From Nonomuraea terrae (lineage in GTDB: Bacteria > Actinomycetota > Actinomycetes > Streptosporangiales > Streptosporangiaceae), in contig NZ_SMKQ01000060.1 in assembly GCF_004348995.1 (NCBI RefSeq), positions 1 to 42,463 of the forward strand: a stretch of DNA of 42,463 nt, read 5' to 3'. The translations under genes were made by a program, and so were the position numbers. Numbering within the stretch: the stretch's first letter is position 1; the number at the start of each line of letters is the position of its first letter. Positions 23,355 to 31,137 of this stretch are shown piece by piece. Under the pieces are notes generated by a model. It was given only the letters and a program-made list of their open reading frames with translations, did no database searches and was not told the DNA's origin.

Positions 23355-24244
23355 CTGAGGCCCTCCGCGAGCGCCTTCTCGGTCGCCGCGCGGATGACGG
23401 TGGCCTGCTCGTCGGTCAACGGCTGCCGCGGCTGCCGGCAGGGGCCGCCGTGGCGGCCTGCGAGGTCCATGGACAGCTTGATCGCCTGGACGAACTCGGT
23501 CTTGGAGTCCCAGCGCAGCAGCGGGTGCAGGGTCCGGTAGAGCGGCAGCGCGGTCTCCAGGTCGCGGGCGACCGCGGCGCGGTAGAGGGCGACGTTGGAG
23601 GCGGGCAGCGCGTTCGGGTAGCCGGCGATCCAGCCGACCGCCCCGGCCACGGCCAGTTCGAGCAGCACGTCGTCGGAGCCGACCAGCAGGTCGAGCCCGG
23701 GCGCGAGCTCGGCCAGCTCGTACGCGCGCCGCACGTCGCCGCTGAACTCCTTGATCGCCACGATCAGCCCCTCCTCGTGCAGCTTGGCCAGCAGCGCGGG
23801 GGTCAGGTCGACCTTGGTGTCGTAGGGGTTGTTGTAGGCCACGATCGGCACGCCGGCCTTGGCCACCTCGCGGTAGTGGGCGATGACCGCCCGCTCGTCG
23901 GCCCGGTAGGCGTTGGGCGGCAGCAGCAGCACCGAGCCGCACCCGGCCTCGCGCGCCTGCTCGGCCCAGCGGCGCGACTCGGCGGCGCCGTACGCACCGA
24001 CCCCGGCCATCACGTTGTGGCCGCCGACGGCCGCGACGGCGGTCTCGATGACCTTGGCGCGCTCCTCCGGGAGGAGCGCCTGGTACTCGCCGAGCGAGCC
24101 GTTGGGCACGACGCCGTCGCAGCCGTTGTCGACCAGCCAGCGGCAGTGCTCGGCGTAGGCGTCGAAGTCGACGGACAGGTCCTCGCGCAGGGGCAGCGCC
24201 GTGGCGACCATGACGCCCTGCCAGGGCTTGCTGCGGTGTTCCAT
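23351..24244 (-). CDS. DapA-family lyase, probable delta1-pyrroline-4-hydroxy-2-carboxylate deaminase
   Basis: A 297-residue TIM barrel of the dihydrodipicolinate synthase family. The Schiff-base lysine is Lys165 (AIKEFSGD), the catalytic tyrosine Tyr137 (VAYNNPY), and the carboxylate-binding loop is PNGSLGE (48-53 region). Stand-alone DapA does not fit an operon with epimerase and dehydrogenase. Family members in such operons convert the D-hydroxyproline oxidation product to 2-oxoglutarate semialdehyde with loss of ammonia. ATG at 24244 is preceded by GGAGG 8 bases upstream, which itself comes from a decoy ATG at 24259. The intergenic gap is 16 bases. Confidence 0.87.
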   Translation of the reverse strand: MEHRSKPWQGVMVATALPLREDLSVDFDAYAEHCRWLVDNGCDGVVPNGSLGEYQALLPEERAKVIETAVAAVGGHNVMAGVGAYGAAESRRWAEQAREAGCGSVLLLPPNAYRADERAVIAHYREVAKAGVPIVAYNNPYDTKVDLTPALLAKLHEEGLIVAIKEFSGDVRRAYELAELAPGLDLLVGSDDVLLELAVAGAVGWIAGYPNALPASNVALYRAAVARDLETALPLYRTLHPLLRWDSKTEFVQAIKLSMDLAGRHGGPCRQPRQPLTDEQATVIRAATEKALAEGLR

Positions 24245-24260
24245 CAGGGAGTCCTCCATG

Positions 24261-25640
24261 TCATTGGGCGGCTTCATCGGGCGAATCTTCTGGGGCGGCC
24301 TCGGCGAGGGCGCCGAGGGTGACCGGCTGGGCGACGGGCCTGCGGGGCGGCCGGGGTGCCTCACCGGCCAGGCAGGATACGGCGTAGCCGCAGACGCGGC
24401 CCTGGCACCACCCCATGCCGGGGCGGGCCAGCAGCTTGACGGAGCGCGCGTCGGTGGCGCCGAGCTCCAGCGCCTCGCGGACGCGGGCGAGCGGCACCTC
24501 CTCGCACCGGCACACCAGCGTGTCGTCGCGCAGCCAGCTCTGCCAGCCGGGCCGCACCGGGTAGGCGCGCTGCAGCGCCTCGCCGAACGCCCGCCACTGC
24601 CTGCGCCGCCGCAGGAGCACACCGTCGGGACCGCGGCGGGCGATCGGGCGGGCTTCGCCCACGATGGCGCGGCCCGCGATGCGGCCCTCCACCTCGGCCT
24701 GCCGCCAGCCGGCCACACCGGTGGGCTCGCCCGCGGCCCAGACGCCGGGGACGCTGGTGCGCTGGGCGGCGTCGACGCGCAGCACGGGGCTGCCGTCGGG
24801 GTCGCCGCGCGTCTCGCAGCCGAGCTGCGTGCCCAGCTCGATCTGCGGCACGAACCCGTAGCCGACGGCGAGCGTGTCGCAGCCGACGATCCGGGTGGAC
24901 AGAACGTTCCAGTCGGGGTCGAGGCGGGCCACGGTGACGGCCTCCACCTCGCGCTCGCCGTGCGCCGCGATCACCGCGTGACGTGTCCGGTACGGCACGC
25001 GGTGGCGGGCCAGCGCGGCGGCGTACGCGGCGGCCTCGCCGGCCTTGCCCAGGGCCAGCAGCGGGTGGCGGGCCAGGCCGAGGCCGCCGTTGGCCTCGTA
25101 CACGCCGAGCACCGCCGCCCCGGCCCGGGCGAGTCCGGAGGCGACCGGCAGCAGGAACGGCCCGGTGCCGGAGATCACGACGCGCCGGCCGGCGAGCACC
25201 CCGCCGCCCTTGAGCAACGCCTGCGCGCCCCCGGCGGTGAGCACCCCGGGCAGGTCCCAGCCGGGGAACGGCAGCGGGCGATCGTGGGCGCCGGTGGCGA
25301 TCAGCAGCCTGCGCGCCCGCAGCGTCACCGGCCGCTCGCCGGAGGAGTCGCGCGTCAGGGCGTGCACGGTGAGGTCGCCGCCGGGCTCGCGGGAGACGTT
25401 CCACACCTGGTGGCGCGTCAGCACGTCGGCCCGCCCGTCGAGCAGGCGGGCCTGCAGCAGGAACCGGTCGAGCCCGGGCTCCCGCTCCGGGACGGCCGCG
25501 TGCCGGAAGTACTGGCCGCCGAGGCGCGCGCCGGAGTCGAGCAGCGCCACGCGCAGCCCGGCCAGCGCCGCCGTGAGCGCGCCCGCCACCCCGGCGGGCC
25601 CGCCGCCGACCACCACGAGATCGTACGGTGCGCCCGTCAT
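24261..25640 (-). CDS. FAD/[2Fe-2S] oxidoreductase, probable D-hydroxyproline dehydrogenase subunit
   Basis: A 459-residue flavoprotein of the HcnB/SoxA-like type. The FAD-binding fold starts at VVVGGGPAG (9-17). A second nucleotide motif is VVISGTGPFLLPVASGLARAG, and an FAD-closing ATG-like element is WAAGEPTG. The C-terminus carries a BFD-like cluster motif, VCRCEE followed by WCQGRVCG. With the small [2Fe-2S] protein and DAO-family partner upstream, this forms the three-subunit dehydrogenase that oxidises cis-4-hydroxy-D-proline (or D-proline). ATG at 25640 overlaps the previous stop as ATGA. An alternative would be a sarcosine or opine oxidase complex, but the racemase and lyase genes favour hydroxyproline. 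Confidence 0.87.
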   Translation of the reverse strand: MTGAPYDLVVVGGGPAGVAGALTAALAGLRVALLDSGARLGGQYFRHAAVPEREPGLDRFLLQARLLDGRADVLTRHQVWNVSREPGGDLTVHALTRDSSGERPVTLRARRLLIATGAHDRPLPFPGWDLPGVLTAGGAQALLKGGGVLAGRRVVISGTGPFLLPVASGLARAGAAVLGVYEANGGLGLARHPLLALGKAGEAAAYAAALARHRVPYRTRHAVIAAHGEREVEAVTVARLDPDWNVLSTRIVGCDTLAVGYGFVPQIELGTQLGCETRGDPDGSPVLRVDAAQRTSVPGVWAAGEPTGVAGWRQAEVEGRIAGRAIVGEARPIARRGPDGVLLRRRRQWRAFGEALQRAYPVRPGWQSWLRDDTLVCRCEEVPLARVREALELGATDARSVKLLARPGMGWCQGRVCGYAVSCLAGEAPRPPRRPVAQPVTLGALAEAAPEDSPDEAAQ

Positions 25641-25879
25641 GCCGTCGTCACCTCGTCCCCCGGCTCGGCCTCCAGCAGGCAGGCCCGTTCGGGCGGCCGC
25701 CCGTTGACCGAGATCAGGCAGTCGAAGCAGACCCCGATCCCGCAGAACAGCCCGCGCGGCCGCCCGCCGAACCGGGTCGTGCGCCAGGACCGCACCCCGG
25801 CGGCGTGCAGCGCCGCGCCGATGCTCTGGCCCGGCACGACCGGCACCGGCCGGCCGTCGACGGTGATGTGGAAGGTCAC
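25637..25879 (-). CDS. [2Fe-2S]-binding subunit of the dehydrogenase
   Basis: An 80-residue Fer2_4 protein (HcnA-like) encoded between its two flavoprotein partners. Cluster cysteines are Cys46, Cys51 and Cys54 (FCGIGVCFDC) and Cys67 (ERACLLEA). It relays electrons between the two FAD subunits or to the acceptor. GTG start at 25879 with GAGGAGG 5 bases upstream; it overlaps both neighbours by 4 bases, which suggests equal translation of the three subunits. Confidence 0.9.
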   Translation of the reverse strand: MTFHITVDGRPVPVVPGQSIGAALHAAGVRSWRTTRFGGRPRGLFCGIGVCFDCLISVNGRPPERACLLEAEPGDEVTTA

Positions 25880-27018
25880 GCGGCCTCCTCGGAGAAGCGG
25901 TCGGGGCGGAAGGGACGCAGGTCGAGGTCGGGCCGCTCGCCGGCGAGGAGCTGGGCGAGCAGGTGCCCGGTCGCCGGCGCGAGCCCGATGCCCGCGCCCT
26001 CGTGCCCGCACGCGTGGTAGAGCCCCGGCACGCGCGGGTCGGCGCCGATGACGGGCAGGTGGTCGGGGCAGTACGGCCGGAAGCCGCAGTAGGAGCGGAT
26101 GGCGCGCACCTCGCGCAGCGCGGGGAAGAGCGCGACGGCCTGCTCGGCCAGCCGCGCCAGCACCGGCACCGACGTCGTGCGGTCGAAGCCGACCCGCTCC
26201 CTGCTGGCCCCGATGAGCACGGTGCCGGCGGGCGTGCCCTCGACGACGGCCGAGGTCTCCAGGCCGGCGGAGTCGCTGGCGACGTTCGTCACGTAGGCGG
26301 CGGTGTAGACCTTGTGCCGGATGAGCGGCTCGCGCAGGGGCTCGGTGACGAGGATGAAGCCGCGCCTGGGCAGGATCGGCAGCTCGACGCCGGCCAGCGC
26401 GGCGATCTCACCGCCCCACGTGCCGGCCGCGTTGACCACGGCGTCGCCGAGCACGTCGCCCTGGGAGGTGCGCACGCCCGTCACGCGGCCGCCCGAGCGC
26501 AGGACGCCGGTCACGGTGACACCGAGCCGCAGCCGCAGCGTGCCGCGGCCGAAGCTCTCGGCGCCGTGGCGCAGCAGGCTCGCGGCGGCCAGCATGGGCT
26601 GGACCTGCGCGTCCTGCGGGTAGTAGACGCCGCCGGCCAGCCCTTCGGCCAGGTGCGGCTCGTAGTCGCGCAGCTCGGCGCCGCTCACCATGGCGTGCTC
26701 GACGCCCTGCTTGCCCGCCAGCTCGGTGAGCCGGCGCTGGATCTCGTCGGTCTCGGCGACCACGAGGCCGCCCTTGGGCTCGAACTCGAACCCGCCGTGC
26801 TCGGCCAGCGCCCGCCACAGCCCGTTGGAGAGCATGGCGAGCTCCAGCTCCGGCCCGGGCTCCTTGTCGGACACCAGGACGTTGCCCTCGCCCGAACCCG
26901 TGGTGCCGCCGGCCACCGGCCCCCGGTCGACCACGGTCACGTCGAGGCCCGCGCGCGCGGCGTAGTAGGCACAGGCTGCCCCCACGACTCCGGCGCCGAC
27001 CACGATCACGTCGGACAT
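25876..27018 (-). CDS. DAO-family FAD oxidoreductase, probable catalytic subunit of D-hydroxyproline dehydrogenase
   Basis: A 380-residue D-amino-acid-oxidase/SoxB-like flavoprotein. The FAD motif is VIVVGAGVVGAACAYYAA at the N-terminus, with VVNAAGTWGGEIAALAGVELP in the middle and CGHEGAGIGLAPATGHLLA at the end. It is the first gene of the catabolic operon and likely removes hydride from the imino acid. ATG at 27018 has a near-perfect Shine-Dalgarno, GGGAGGTGA. Upstream are TATAAG (-10 like) and an 11-bp palindrome. It is divergent from ctaA. Confidence 0.88.
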   Translation of the reverse strand: MSDVIVVGAGVVGAACAYYAARAGLDVTVVDRGPVAGGTTGSGEGNVLVSDKEPGPELELAMLSNGLWRALAEHGGFEFEPKGGLVVAETDEIQRRLTELAGKQGVEHAMVSGAELRDYEPHLAEGLAGGVYYPQDAQVQPMLAAASLLRHGAESFGRGTLRLRLGVTVTGVLRSGGRVTGVRTSQGDVLGDAVVNAAGTWGGEIAALAGVELPILPRRGFILVTEPLREPLIRHKVYTAAYVTNVASDSAGLETSAVVEGTPAGTVLIGASRERVGFDRTTSVPVLARLAEQAVALFPALREVRAIRSYCGFRPYCPDHLPVIGADPRVPGLYHACGHEGAGIGLAPATGHLLAQLLAGERPDLDLRPFRPDRFSEEAA

Positions 27019-27037
27019 CGTCACCTCCCTTCGGTAA

Positions 27038-27048
27038 TATGTCACATA
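27038..27048. promoter_or_regulatory. Palindromic candidate operator of the hydroxyproline operon
   Basis: TATGT-C-ACATA is a perfect 11-bp palindrome in an AT-rich patch of otherwise G/C-rich DNA. It lies just downstream of TATAAG on the minus strand, so it would cover the transcription start. FCD-type GntR proteins bind short palindromes with GT...AC cores, and such a regulator ends this operon. The spacing (GT-1-AC) is shorter than the FadR type. Confidence 0.6.
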
Positions 27049-27055
27049 CTTATAC
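27049..27055 (-). promoter_or_regulatory. -10 element of the hydroxyproline operon
   Basis: TATAAGT on the minus strand, about 33-37 bases before the ATG at 27018 and adjacent to the palindrome. No good -35 hexamer is seen at 16-18 bases upstream, as expected for an activator-dependent or weak promoter. Confidence 0.45.
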
Positions 27056-27101
27056 GCTTGAGAAGCCCGTTCCCGGTGGCGGGACCGGGCACTACGGCCC
27101 G

Positions 27102-27114
27102 TACCATCGATGCC
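27102..27114 (+). promoter_or_regulatory. -10 element for leaderless ctaA
   Basis: TACCAT ends 7 bases before the GTG at 27115, and no Shine-Dalgarno precedes that GTG, so transcription and translation probably start together. Confidence 0.5.
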
Positions 27115-28101
27115 GTGAAGCTACCCTCGGACTCTGTCAACCCTCTCGTGCGCCTCCTGCGGTCGTTGTGGGCGCCCACGACGCGGTCGATGCGTGGCTG
27201 GGCGATGGCGTCCGTGGTCGTCAACGCGGGCATCGCCGTGACCGGCGCCGGTGTCCGTGTCACCGGTTCCGGCCTCGGCTGCCCGACCTGGCCGAGGTGC
27301 ACGCCGGACAGCTTCATCCCGGTCGCGCACCCCGAAGTCTCAATGATCAACATGGCGGTCGAGTTCGGCAACCGGCTGCTGACGTTCCTGGTGCTGGCCG
27401 TGGGCGCCGCCTGTGTGATCGCCGCACTCCGGCTCGCGCCGCGCCGGCGCTCGCTGCTGAGGCTGGCCTGGCTGCAGCCCGCGGGCATCGTGCTGCAGGC
27501 GCTGTGGGGCGGGGTGGTGGTCAACACGCTGCTCAACCCGTTCACGGTCGGCATGCACTTCGTCTTCTCGGTCGGGCTGATCTCCGCCTGCTGGCTGCTC
27601 TACGTCCGGGCGGGCGAGGGCGACGGCCCCCTGCGGCGGGTGGTCCACCGCGACGTCCGCAGGCTCGGCCACGTGCTGGTCGCCGCGACGTTCGCGCTGG
27701 TGGTGGCGGGCGTGGTGGTCAGCGGCACGGGGCCGCACTCCGGCGACGAGATGGCCTCGCGCTTCGACCTCGACATCGAGGCGATGGCCCGGCTGCACGC
27801 CGACGTCGCCTACCTCGTGGTGGGCCTGACGTTCGCGCTGCTGTTCGCGCTGCACGTCAGCGGCGCGCCGCGGGCGGCCAGGAGAGCGGCCGGTGCGGCG
27901 CTGGCGGTCGAGCTGGCCCAGGGCGTGATCGGCTACACGCAGTGGTTCCTGGCCGTGCCGGCCATGCTGGTCCTGCTCCACGTCCTCGGCTCCACGCTGG
28001 TCTGGATCTCCGTGCTGCGGGCCACGACCTCGCTGCGCACGCGCGAGCCCGAGCCCCTCCCCGCCGACCACTCCCCCACCGAAGCAGCCGCCGTCGCCTG
28101 A
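27115..28101 (+). CDS. ctaA: Heme A synthase
   Basis: Membrane protein (328 residues) oxidising heme O to heme A for cytochrome aa3 oxidase. About eight helices are visible. The paired cysteines Cys56 and Cys62 (GLGCPTWPRCT) in the first outer loop are the redox pair of this CtaA type. Heme-ligand histidines are in VGMHFVFS, RLHADVAY and LLHVLGSTL. The start is GTG 27115, supported by the leaderless promoter. In other actinobacteria it adjoins the ABC pair seen here at 15.5-17.2 kb; the 10-kb accessory segment now separates them. Confidence 0.93.
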   Translation: MKLPSDSVNPLVRLLRSLWAPTTRSMRGWAMASVVVNAGIAVTGAGVRVTGSGLGCPTWPRCTPDSFIPVAHPEVSMINMAVEFGNRLLTFLVLAVGAACVIAALRLAPRRRSLLRLAWLQPAGIVLQALWGGVVVNTLLNPFTVGMHFVFSVGLISACWLLYVRAGEGDGPLRRVVHRDVRRLGHVLVAATFALVVAGVVVSGTGPHSGDEMASRFDLDIEAMARLHADVAYLVVGLTFALLFALHVSGAPRAARRAAGAALAVELAQGVIGYTQWFLAVPAMLVLLHVLGSTLVWISVLRATTSLRTREPEPLPADHSPTEAAAVA

Positions 28102-28163
28102 GCGGATATGCCAGGGTATGTGGCGATAGATCCGCCACTCCCCCGGCCCGGAAGGGGTGCGAT

Positions 28164-28856
28164 TTGCGAGGAAAAGTCCGCCCCTCTCGGAAGGCGCTGC
28201 GCCGCGCGTACCAGGGGCTGGTGCTGCTCAGCGTGCTGGCCCTGGCGCCCATGACGTGGGCCTGGCTGGGCAGCTCGGCGCACCGGGTGACGGCCGAGGG
28301 CGCGGGGTGGCTCGCGCGGGTGCCCGAGGCACAGGCCGCGCTCGTGCTCGGAGCCGGCCTGTACGCCGGCCGCCCCACCCCCATGCTGGCCGGCAGGCTC
28401 GACATCGCCGCCGACCTCTACCACGCCGGCAAGGTGCGGGCGCTGCTGCTGTCGGGCGACAACAGCCGCCCGGACTACGACGAGCCGACCGCCATGCGCG
28501 ACTACCTGCGCGCCAAGGGCGTGCCCGACGCGGTGATGGTGCTCGACTACGCGGGCTTCGACACCTGGGACTCGTGCGTACGGGCGCGCGAGGTGTTCGG
28601 GGCCGAGCGGGTGACCGTGGTGACCCAGGAGTTCCACCTGCCCAGGGCCGTGACGCTGTGCCGGACGGCCGGGCTGGCGGCGTTCGGGGCCGGTGACGAC
28701 TCCGCACGCCGCTGGGCCGCCACGACGTACGCCTACGCCGCCCGGGAGTTGCTCGCCACCGGAAAGGCGTTCGCCGACGCGGTGGTCCTCAGGTCGGACC
28801 CGGTCTTCCCAGGGCCGCGCGAGGTCTCGCTCTCCCGGATCCTCGCCCAGCGCTAG
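28164..28856 (+). CDS. SanA/YdcF-like (DUF218) membrane-anchored protein
   Basis: A 230-residue protein with a basic N-terminus, one membrane helix (about residues 18-38) and an outside DUF218 domain. The domain core is AALVLGAGLYAGRPTPMLAGRLD, LLLSGDN, YAGFDTWDSCVRAREVFG and TQEFHLPRAVTL. SanA-type proteins affect envelope barrier function (vancomycin sensitivity); the chemistry is unproven. TTG at 28164 is chosen because GGAAGGGG lies 7 bases before it. The stop codon is the first part of a 13-bp tandem repeat. Convergent with the PrsW gene. Confidence 0.88.
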   Translation: MRGKVRPSRKALRRAYQGLVLLSVLALAPMTWAWLGSSAHRVTAEGAGWLARVPEAQAALVLGAGLYAGRPTPMLAGRLDIAADLYHAGKVRALLLSGDNSRPDYDEPTAMRDYLRAKGVPDAVMVLDYAGFDTWDSCVRAREVFGAERVTVVTQEFHLPRAVTLCRTAGLAAFGAGDDSARRWAATTYAYAARELLATGKAFADAVVLRSDPVFPGPREVSLSRILAQR

Positions 28857-28890
28857 AGACCGGCGCTTGAGACCGGCGCTAGAGACCGGC
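28852..28890. repeat. Three 13-bp tandem repeats at the end of the SanA-like gene
   Basis: Units GCTAGAGACCGGC, GCTTGAGACCGGC and GCTAGAGACCGGC follow each other without gaps, then GCTGAGG. The first carries the TAG stop codon, so the array looks like expansion of the gene's own 3' end. It lies between two convergent genes. Confidence 0.85.
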
Positions 28891-28897
28891 GCTGAGG

Positions 28898-30091
28898 TCA
28901 GCCGGGAGCGCCGGGCGCGTAGCCGGGCGGGGGTGAGCCCCTGGCCACCGAGCGGGCGTGCGGGCTGGGCACCGGGAAGTCGGCGCGGGCCGTGCTCATG
29001 CACTCCAGCAGGGCCCGCTGCTCCTCGTGGAAGGTGTGCTCGTCCACCATGTGACGGGCCGCGCGCTCGTGCAGCAGGCCGAGCTCGGTGGCGGCCAGCT
29101 GGTAGTCGCGCATCGCGCGCAGGCCCCGCTTGCCGCCGTGGGCCCTGGCCCACTGGCGGGCCTGGCGGCGCCGGGCGAAGGCCGACAACATATAGATGTC
29201 GGCCTCGGTGACCAGCTTCGTCGGCTCGTACGGCGGCAGGTAGCGCTGGATGAGCGCCACGATGCGCCGCCGGTCGCGGAAGACCACGCCGACAAGCACG
29301 ACCAGCACCACCAGCAGCGCCAGGTAGGCCACCACGAGCCCGGGGAAGCCGCCGTAGGAGGCCAGGCCGTTCCACAGTCCGTGCAGGATCATCGCCCCCG
29401 ACCAGCCCGCCAGCACGTACGGCACCCGGTCGGAGCCGCCGCGCCGGGCCGCGTACGCGACGCCGACCCCGATCATGGAGCTGAACAGCGGGTGCGCCAG
29501 CGGCGACAGGATGCCGCGCAGCACCACGGTGACCGCCAGGCCCTTGACGCCCGAGGTGGACAGGGCCGCGATGTAGTAGCTGACGTTCTCACTCATGGCG
29601 AAGCCGAGGCCGACCATGCTGGCGTAGATGACGCCGTCGGTCGGCCCGTCGAGCTCGGCCCGCCGGAACCTGAGCAGGCCCAGCAGCACCAGGCCCTTCA
29701 TCGTCTCCTCCACCACGGGCGCGCCGAAGGTGGCCGCGATGTTGCGGGCACTGGCCTCCGACAGCTTGGCGGTGTCGATGATGTAGTGCAGGTTGAGCGA
29801 GTTGATCACACCGGCGACGAGCACGGCGACGCCCGCGCCCCACGCGAAGGCGAAGATCAGGTTGCTGCGCGGCTCGGGCTCCAGGCGGTCGAGCGCCAGC
29901 ACCAGGGCCAGCAGCAACGGCACCGGCGCCAGCGCCAGCATGAGCGCGATGAAGAACTGCACCGGAGCGCCGTTGACGAACACGTCGAAGGAGAACGAGA
30001 CAAGCGCGCAGATGCCGGTGAGGACCAGCCCGGTGATCAACGCGAACGAGGGGCGGTCCTTCAACACCCAGCGTGGATCACGGGTCGCCAT
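28898..30091 (-). CDS. PrsW-family intramembrane metalloprotease
   Basis: A 397-residue membrane protein with about eight helices. The protease motifs are EExxK at Glu128-Glu129...Lys132 (VVEETMKG), the His-bearing helix SPLAHPLFSS and MILHGLWNG. PrsW in Bacillus cuts the anti-sigma factor RsiW, but most actinobacterial members have unknown targets, and no anti-sigma gene is nearby. A cytosolic tail of about 110 residues (after about 285) is charged and ends in Pro/Gly. ATG at 30091 is 6 bases after TAAAGT with no Shine-Dalgarno, suggesting a leaderless mRNA. Confidence 0.9.
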   Translation of the reverse strand: MATRDPRWVLKDRPSFALITGLVLTGICALVSFSFDVFVNGAPVQFFIALMLALAPVPLLLALVLALDRLEPEPRSNLIFAFAWGAGVAVLVAGVINSLNLHYIIDTAKLSEASARNIAATFGAPVVEETMKGLVLLGLLRFRRAELDGPTDGVIYASMVGLGFAMSENVSYYIAALSTSGVKGLAVTVVLRGILSPLAHPLFSSMIGVGVAYAARRGGSDRVPYVLAGWSGAMILHGLWNGLASYGGFPGLVVAYLALLVVLVVLVGVVFRDRRRIVALIQRYLPPYEPTKLVTEADIYMLSAFARRRQARQWARAHGGKRGLRAMRDYQLAATELGLLHERAARHMVDEHTFHEEQRALLECMSTARADFPVPSPHARSVARGSPPPGYAPGAPG

Positions 30092-30103
30092 AGGGTGACT
30101 TTA
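30092..30103 (-). promoter_or_regulatory. -10 element for leaderless PrsW gene
   Basis: TAAAGT (30103-30098 on the minus strand) precedes the ATG at 30091 by 6 bases. Confidence 0.45.
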
Positions 30104-30127
30104 ACGGATCAGGGTGGCGGAACGCCG

Positions 30128-30149
30128 ACCAGGCGGACACCAGGCGGAC
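30128..30149. repeat. Two direct copies of an 11-bp repeat upstream of the PrsW gene
   Basis: ACCAGGCGGAC occurs twice in tandem, and GGGCGGACAC appears again at about 30164. The repeats lie between the ctaB stop and the PrsW promoter. They may be a regulator site or simple slippage. Confidence 0.5.
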
Positions 30150-30198
30150 ACCCTACAGCTACCGGGCGGACACACGGGCGACCACATAAGGCGGCAGG

Positions 30199-31137
30199 TC
30201 AGGACAGCAGCGGGTCGATGGCCACGGCCAGGAACAGCAGCGCGAGGTAGGCGTTGGACCAGTGGAAGAAGCGCATGGGCCGCAGGTCGACGCCGCTCTT
30301 GCCGGCGTTGAGCCGGGCCAGCAGGCGGTGGACCTCCCACAGGCACATCGCGCCCAGCACGGCGGCCACGACGGGATAGAACAGTGTCGTGCCGGCCACC
30401 GGCCACAGTGCCAGCGAGCAGAGCACGGTGGCCCAGGTGTAGGCGATCGACTCCAGGACGACCCGCCGCTCGGTGGCCACGACGGGCAACATCGGCACCT
30501 TGGCCGCCGCGTAGTCCTCCTTGTAGCGCATGGCGAGGGTCCAGGTGTGCGGCGGCGTCCAGAAGAACACCACGCCGAAGAGCACCAGCGGCGCCCAGTC
30601 GAGCCGCTCGGTGATGCCCGCCCAGCCGATCATCACCGGCATGCAGCCCGCGATGCCGCCCCACACGATGTTCTGGGCCGTGCGCCGCTTGAGGATCATC
30701 GAGTAGACGAGCACGTAGAACAGGATCGCGCCGGCCGACAGCAGCGCCGCGAGCCAGTTGGTGGTGACCCAGAGCCCAACGGTGGACAAAATCCCGAGCA
30801 CGATGCCGAAGACCAGCGCGCCGCGCGGGGAGACCTGGTGGCGGGCCAGCGGCCGGCGCCGGGTGCGGCGCATCTTCTGGTCGATGTCGCGGTCGACGTA
30901 ACAGTTGAGGGCGTTGGCGCTGCCGGCCGACAGGGTGCCGAAGACCATGACGGCGAGAGACGTCCACAGCGGGGGCAGGCCGCCGGCCGCGAGGAACATC
31001 ACCGGCAGCGTCGTGATCAGCAGCAGCTCGATGATCCGAGGCTTGGTGAGCGCGATGTAGGCCTTCACGACCGTGCCGATCGTGCGCGGCGGCCCCGTCT
31101 GCGGTGAGGGGGCCGTCGCCTGCCTGTTGGTCAGCAC
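30199..31137 (-). CDS. ctaB: Protoheme IX farnesyltransferase (heme O synthase)
   Basis: UbiA-family prenyltransferase (about 312 residues, nine helices) making heme O, the substrate of CtaA. The Asp-rich motif NALNCYVDRDIDQKMRRTRRRP and the second motif MRYKEDYAAAKVPML are clear. GTG at 31137 is chosen; TTG at 31143 with GGAAG 4 bases upstream is almost equal. The frame stays open to 31284, but that part is unconserved and lies in the divergent promoter region shared with tkt. Confidence 0.94.
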   Translation of the reverse strand: MLTNRQATAPSPQTGPPRTIGTVVKAYIALTKPRIIELLLITTLPVMFLAAGGLPPLWTSLAVMVFGTLSAGSANALNCYVDRDIDQKMRRTRRRPLARHQVSPRGALVFGIVLGILSTVGLWVTTNWLAALLSAGAILFYVLVYSMILKRRTAQNIVWGGIAGCMPVMIGWAGITERLDWAPLVLFGVVFFWTPPHTWTLAMRYKEDYAAAKVPMLPVVATERRVVLESIAYTWATVLCSLALWPVAGTTLFYPVVAAVLGAMCLWEVHRLLARLNAGKSGVDLRPMRFFHWSNAYLALLFLAVAIDPLLS

